NCBI RefSeq assembly: GCF_007970805.1
Contig: NZ_CP042433.1
Span: 3,224,001-3,288,000 of the forward strand
Direction of reading: 5' to 3'
Length of the DNA stretch: 64,000 nt
Origin: Flavisolibacter ginsenosidimutans
Lineage (GTDB): Bacteria > Bacteroidota > Bacteroidia > Chitinophagales > Chitinophagaceae
Shown here: positions 60,396 to 64,000 of the stretch, in pieces
Layout: every line of letters begins with the position of its first letter
Position numbering within the stretch: position 1 is the stretch's first letter
Program-made: the position numbers and the translations under genes
Notes under the pieces: generated by a model
The model's input: the letters and a program-made list of their open reading frames with translations, nothing else
The model's database searches: none
Told to the model about the DNA's origin: nothing

Positions 60396-60549
60396 GGCGA
60401 ACGTATTTAAAAAGGTGAAGAACCGACCAATTCTGTCTTGCCCGACGCTTTCTGCAAAGCTAACCGGCATTTCTGCGTCAATCTTTGTTAACCCCGCCTT
60501 ATATTTTTTGACTTTTGGCGAAAAGTTTTTGGAAGAAAAAAGGCCTGTC

Positions 60550-60557
60550 TAATTTTG
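60550..60557 (+). promoter_or_regulatory. Bacteroidota -7 promoter word TAATTTTG before the efflux operon
   Basis: Exact TAnnTTTG match, nine bases before the ATG at 60,567; it probably drives the whole metal-efflux operon. Confidence 0.55.
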
Positions 60558-60566
60558 CGGCGGATA

Positions 60567-60929
60567 ATGAAACCGTTCGCATTCATATTGCTTTTGCTGC
60601 ACGTCAACTTTTCGATGTTCATTTCGCAGGTTGACGAGCAGGACGTATACGAAGCCAAGGGCATGCACGTGCGTGACATTGACAGCCTTACCGACTGGCT
60701 GCAGGACATACTCAGCAAACACAAATCTTCGGACTCGCACAACAATAAAAAAGATGACGGCGATGCCCGTTTCTTTCATATTTTAAAGCCAACGCATTTC
60801 TTTTCACCGCATTTTGTTCTCGCAAAAAAGCCAACCGTTACTACAAACGAGAACTATGCGCCGCTAATGAACGAAACGGTTTTGCCGTCCGGCTTTTCTA
60901 CCATTCAGTCACCTCCGCCCAAAGCGTAA
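60567..60929 (+). CDS. Small exported protein at the head of the metal-efflux operon
   Basis: A 120-residue protein. A signal-like start MKPFAFILLLLHVNFSMF is followed by a soluble, His/Asp/Lys-rich chain (DWLQDILSKHKSSDSHNNKKDDGDARFFHILKPTHFF, then SPHFVLAKKP). The His-containing stretches could bind a metal ion, fitting the neighbouring CusCBA/Czc genes. It lies 88 bases before the TolC-family gene and directly behind a consensus -7 box. I do not know a named family. The frame also opens at a TTG at 60,555. Confidence 0.65.
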   Translation: MKPFAFILLLLHVNFSMFISQVDEQDVYEAKGMHVRDIDSLTDWLQDILSKHKSSDSHNNKKDDGDARFFHILKPTHFFSPHFVLAKKPTVTTNENYAPLMNETVLPSGFSTIQSPPPKA

Positions 60930-61017
60930 AACTTTTCTTATCTAACGATGCCTGCACGCTTTCTTGCCGTGTAGCAGTTTGCTGTTCACAACAGTTTCTT
61001 CTCTAAACTTTTGATAC

Positions 61018-62310
61018 ATGAAACGTAAAGTTGCCCTTTTGCGCAGCTTTGGTTTGGTGGGATTGGCGCTGGCGCTTGCACACGCAAACGCACAGGATAC
61101 CCTTCGCCTTACCACCCCCAAAGCCGAAGAGCTTTTTCTAAAAAACAACCTTTCGCTTCTGGCCGCGCAGTACAACATCAGCGCCAACGAAGCCCTTATT
61201 CAACAAGCCAAAGCATGGGACAATCCCGTGCTTTCAACAGAACAAAATTTATACGACGGCAAATTCTTTCGGCATACGAAAGGAACGGCCGATAACCCGC
61301 AAGGTTACGGCCAATGGTATGCGAGTCTTTCGCAAGTCATTCGCACCGCCAACAAACGCGGCCTGCAAGTGCAGTTAGCGCAAGACGGCGTAAAAACAGC
61401 GCAGGCGCAACTGAATGATTTACTGCGCAACCTTCGCTATGTGTTGCAGGTGGACATGAACAACCTCGCGCAGCTGCAGGCTGCCCAACAGTTGCTGGAA
61501 ACCGAGATCAGCCACACGCAAACCCTGGCCAAAGGCATGGACGAAATGCTGAAGGTGGGCGACATTTCGCTGAAGGACAACGTTCGGTTGAAGGCCTTGC
61601 TTTATTCCTTGCAAAGCGACTACGCCGACAACCTTCGCCAGCAACAGGATTTGCAAAAAGAGTTGCACACCTTGTTGCACGATGAAACCGCAGCGCCCAT
61701 CAACGCAACGATTCCTTCGCCTGATTTTTCGTCGTTGAACAATCTTCCGTTGTTGGCAATTGTGGACAGCGCAAAAGCGCTTCGTCCCGATGCGGCTTTG
61801 GCTTCGGCACAAGCGCTCTATCAACAACACAATCTTGCCTTTCAAAAAGCCCTGGCAAAACCCGACCTTACTGTTGGTGTTGATTACGACCGCGCCAGCA
61901 ATTACATTCCGAATTACGTGGGTTTGCAGATTGGTTTGCCTTTGCCCATCTTCAATAAAAACAGGGGCAACATTCAATCGGCGGAATGGAGCGTGAAAGC
62001 AGCACAAGCAACACAGAAGAATACGCAATCCGTTGTGCAAGCCGAAGTGCTGAACTCGTACAACAAATTGCAAACGCTGTTTCAAGTGCAAAAAAGCGTT
62101 GGCGGAGCGTGGGCTGAAAACTACGAACGACTCATGCGCAACATGGTGGAAAGCTACGAGCAACGCAAGGTTACTCTGTTTGATTTCATTGACTTTTTCA
62201 CTTCGTATAAAGACACGCGGTTAAAACAACTGCAACAAACCACCAACCTTTTAAACGCGGCGGCGGAATTCAATTTCGTGAGCGCACAAAACATCATCCC
62301 TCTCAAATAA
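61018..62310 (+). CDS. TolC-family outer-membrane channel (CusC-like)
   Basis: A 430-residue outer-membrane efflux protein. Signal about 1-23 (ending AHANAQ). Two TolC-type helical hairpin repeats: LSLLAAQYNISANEALIQQAKAWDNPVLSTEQNL with helices up to ELHTLLHD, then ALASAQALYQQHNLAFQKALAKPDLTVGVDYDR and GLQIGLPLPIFNKNRGNIQSAEWSVKAAQ, ending VTLFDFIDFFTSYKDTRLKQLQQTTNLLNAAAEFNFV. It is the exit duct of a three-part pump with the next two gene products, six bases upstream of the adaptor gene. Confidence 0.93.
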   Translation: MKRKVALLRSFGLVGLALALAHANAQDTLRLTTPKAEELFLKNNLSLLAAQYNISANEALIQQAKAWDNPVLSTEQNLYDGKFFRHTKGTADNPQGYGQWYASLSQVIRTANKRGLQVQLAQDGVKTAQAQLNDLLRNLRYVLQVDMNNLAQLQAAQQLLETEISHTQTLAKGMDEMLKVGDISLKDNVRLKALLYSLQSDYADNLRQQQDLQKELHTLLHDETAAPINATIPSPDFSSLNNLPLLAIVDSAKALRPDAALASAQALYQQHNLAFQKALAKPDLTVGVDYDRASNYIPNYVGLQIGLPLPIFNKNRGNIQSAEWSVKAAQATQKNTQSVVQAEVLNSYNKLQTLFQVQKSVGGAWAENYERLMRNMVESYEQRKVTLFDFIDFFTSYKDTRLKQLQQTTNLLNAAAEFNFVSAQNIIPLK

Positions 62311-62316
62311 TTTTTT

Positions 62317-63429
62317 ATGAAGTACTTATTTTCTTTTTGTTCGATAGCGGCTCTTTTTGCGGCTCTTACGGCCTGCAACAGCAACGCGGCCAAAGCACCG
62401 GAGAAAAAAGAAGTCTGCATCAGCGACACCATTTCCAAAATGATTCGCATTGATTCTGTTTCTGAAAAAGCCATCGACGACGAACTAAAACTTTCCGGTG
62501 AAGTCAGCTTCAACGAAAACAAAGTGGTGAAGGTTTTTCCGGTGAGCAGCGGACAGGTTCTTTCCGTCAACACCTCGCTTGGCAATTACGTAAAAGCCGG
62601 TCAAACATTGGCCGTGATTCGGAGCGCCGACATTGCCGGCAACTACGCCGATCTTTCTACAGCGGGCAACGACATTGCCATTGCCAAACGCGAAATGGAA
62701 AACGCGGAGCATCTATTTAAAAACGGTATCGGTAGTGAAAAGGATTACGTGCAGGCAAAACAGGCGTATGAGAAAGCAATGACGAATGCGACAAAAATTC
62801 GTTCGCAAATCAGCATCAACGGAAGCGGCCATACTTCTGCTAACGGCACTTATGTGGTAACAGCGCCGAAGAGCGGTTACGTGGTGGAGAAGAACGTCAA
62901 TCCCGGGCAGTTTATCCGTAACGATAACGGGCAAAATCTTTTCACCGTTGGCGATACGAAAGACGTGTGGATTTGGGCCAACGTTTACGAAAGCGACATT
63001 GCCCGCGTGAAAGAAGGTTATCGCGCAATGGTAACCACGCTGGCTTATCCTGACACTGTCTTTACCGGTAAGGTTGACAAAGTGAATCAAATTCTCGACC
63101 CGCAAACAAAGGTGATGAAGATTCGCATCGTGTTGCCCAACAATAACGGGCAATTAAAGCCCGAAATGTTTGCCAACATCACCATCGAAAACAAAGAGGG
63201 CAAGCGTGCCGTAGTGATTCCTTCGTCTGCACTGGTAAGCGAAGACGGCAAAAGCTACGTGGTGGTTTATCACGACAAATGCAACCTTCAAATTAAAGAA
63301 GTGCAAGTGTTGAAAACTTCCGGCGATGCCATTTACCTGAAGAGCGGCTTGCAAAAAGGCGAACAATTAATTTCCAATCAACCCTTGCTTTTCTACCGCC
63401 AGTTGCAGGAAATGCAGGAAACAAAATAG
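62317..63429 (+). CDS. RND-type periplasmic adaptor (CusB/CzcB-like) lipoprotein
   Basis: A 370-residue adaptor. Signal MKYLFSFCSIAALFAALTACNS with lipobox LTAC. Domains: N-terminal strand ELKLSGEVSFNENKVVKVFPVSSGQVLSVNTSLGNYVKAGQTLAVIRSADI (lipoyl half), a helical hairpin about 130-180 (IAIAKREMENAEHLFKNGIGSEKDYVQAKQAYEKAM), the second lipoyl half (YVVTAPKSGYVVEKNVNPGQFI), the barrel (LNPQ-like GKVDKVNQILDPQTKVMKIRIVLPN) and the membrane-proximal end. A CysH pair (VCISD, DKCNLQ) is present. A word-built hairpin separates it from the RND gene. Confidence 0.92.
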   Translation: MKYLFSFCSIAALFAALTACNSNAAKAPEKKEVCISDTISKMIRIDSVSEKAIDDELKLSGEVSFNENKVVKVFPVSSGQVLSVNTSLGNYVKAGQTLAVIRSADIAGNYADLSTAGNDIAIAKREMENAEHLFKNGIGSEKDYVQAKQAYEKAMTNATKIRSQISINGSGHTSANGTYVVTAPKSGYVVEKNVNPGQFIRNDNGQNLFTVGDTKDVWIWANVYESDIARVKEGYRAMVTTLAYPDTVFTGKVDKVNQILDPQTKVMKIRIVLPNNNGQLKPEMFANITIENKEGKRAVVIPSSALVSEDGKSYVVVYHDKCNLQIKEVQVLKTSGDAIYLKSGLQKGEQLISNQPLLFYRQLQEMQETK

Positions 63430-63439
63430 AATATAGAAT

Positions 63440-63528
63440 GTAGGAGTTAGGAGATAGAATGGTTGAAAACGAAACCGCGACTTTGTCTGCTTTAGTCTAT
63501 CTCCTACATTCTACCTCCTAACTCCTAC
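63440..63528. repeat. Word-built inverted repeat (GTAGGAGTTAGGAG words)
   Basis: A 22-base left arm (63,440-63,461) matches the complement of the right arm (63,507-63,528) at 21 of 22 positions. Each arm is assembled from TAGGAG, TTAGGAG and TAGAATG words. It lies between the adaptor and the RND transporter genes of the same operon. It is the cleanest of the five such repeats in this window. Confidence 0.85.
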
Positions 63529-63546
63529 CTCCTCAAAACATTCCCC

Positions 63547-64000
63547 ATGAACAAGTTCATCAAACGCATTATACATTTCTCGCTGCGGCACCGCTACTTT
63601 GTTTTTTTCATGACGGCGGTACTGGCAGTGATTGGATTTATTTCCTACAAGGCCACGCCGCTGGAAACCTTTCCCGACGTCACCAATACACAAGTCATCA
63701 TCATTGCGCAATGGCCCGGACGCAGCGCTGAAGAAGTTGAAAAATTCGTGACCATTCCGCTTGAAGTTGTACTGAATTCCGTGCAGAAAAAAGCCAACCT
63801 GCGCACCACATCGGCCTTTGGCTTGAGCTATATCCGCATCATCTTTGATGATGATGTGGACGATGCTTTTGCGCGGCAACAAGTGCTTAGCCGCTTGGGT
63901 GGTGCAGATTTACCCGACGGTGTAAAACCCGATGTGCAACCGCCTTACGGACCGACCGGTGAGATATATCGCTACACCTTAAAGAGTCCGACAAAAAACA
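63547..64000 (+). CDS. CusA/CzcA-family heavy-metal RND transporter, 3'-truncated by window edge
   Basis: The first 151 codons of the inner-membrane pump. The ATG at 63,547 begins MNKFIKRIIHFSLRHRYFVFFMTA; the first membrane helix is FVFFMTAVLAVIGFISY. PLETFPDVTNTQVIIIAQWPGRSAEEVEKFVTIPLEVVLNSV is the RND signature of the heavy-metal (HME) group. Further on, TTSAFGLSYIRIIFDDDVDDAFARQQVLSRLGG belongs to the porter domain. It is the last visible member of the operon with the TolC and adaptor genes. The metal (Cu, Ag, Co, Zn or Cd) cannot be read here. Confidence 0.93.
   Translation, partial: MNKFIKRIIHFSLRHRYFVFFMTAVLAVIGFISYKATPLETFPDVTNTQVIIIAQWPGRSAEEVEKFVTIPLEVVLNSVQKKANLRTTSAFGLSYIRIIFDDDVDDAFARQQVLSRLGGADLPDGVKPDVQPPYGPTGEIYRYTLKSPTKN

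Noticed and set aside
61420..62163. 247-residue minus-strand frame
   Set aside because: It is antisense to the TolC-family gene, Val/His/Gln-rich, with no recognisable domain.
1..64000. CRISPR arrays, rRNA, tRNA or prophage
   Set aside because: No regularly spaced exact repeats, no rRNA-like stretches, no cloverleaf with a CCA end, and no phage structural genes were noticed on reading; a tRNAscan-SE and CRISPR scan would settle it.

Overview
The window comes from the chromosome of a Bacteroidota bacterium, most likely in or near the Chitinophagaceae. The evidence is two SusC/SusD pairs, a secreted protease with a type IX secretion (T9SS) C-terminal domain, a PorE-like OmpA protein, the fused E1 alpha/beta 2-oxoacid dehydrogenase typical of this phylum, and the Bacteroidota -7 promoter word TAnnTTTG, often within 20 bases of start codons. 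Shine-Dalgarno sites are not conspicuous. No rRNA, tRNA, CRISPR array or prophage was seen.

Layout. 1-850: end of a RelE-like toxin gene, a folded attC-like element, then a small isomerase. 850-3,760: YbjQ protein, Tat-exported Gfo/Idh oxidoreductase, DUF2059 protein, unknown protein. 3,769-9,594 (minus): fused E1, FAH-family hydrolase, peptidyl-tRNA hydrolase, L25, PRPP synthetase, small membrane protein. 9,661-11,432: RadC and two small genes. 11,536-22,933 (minus): two SusC/SusD nutrient-uptake systems whose susC starts are identical over 152 bp. 23,121-25,957: a helix-hairpin-helix/outer-membrane barrel pair. 26,105-31,521: FolD, QueE, PorE-like OmpA protein, DprA, a barrel protein. 31,672-38,178: guaB and nadB bracket an accessory island (about 33.2-36.5 kb) with an IS1595-type transposase, several orphan small genes, a nonsense-interrupted gene and a second attC-like element. 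38,243-47,357: acyltransferase, LuxR solo, ArsR/persulfide-dioxygenase operon, TsaB, an ECF-sigma/anti-sigma/Spy-like operon, a transketolase half, a Tet-type MFS pump. 47,518-54,306: lipoprotein, the 1,776-residue T9SS subtilase, a conserved 68-residue protein. 54,490-60,395: amino acid permease, PLP transsulfuration enzyme, HlyD adaptor, GpsA, PQQ-type dehydrogenase lipoprotein. 60,567-64,000: start of a CusCBA/Czc-type metal efflux operon, cut by the window edge.

Two structural signals are not explained by ordinary genes. First, two hairpin elements (308-446 and 36,286-36,420) share flanks and an internal loop although their stem sequences differ. Each lies directly behind a small accessory gene, which is the logic of integron cassettes, but no integrase is visible. 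Second, at least five intergenic inverted repeats have arms built from short degenerate words, a different word at each locus. Gene functions below are family-level assignments made by reading the sequence; no database search was run.
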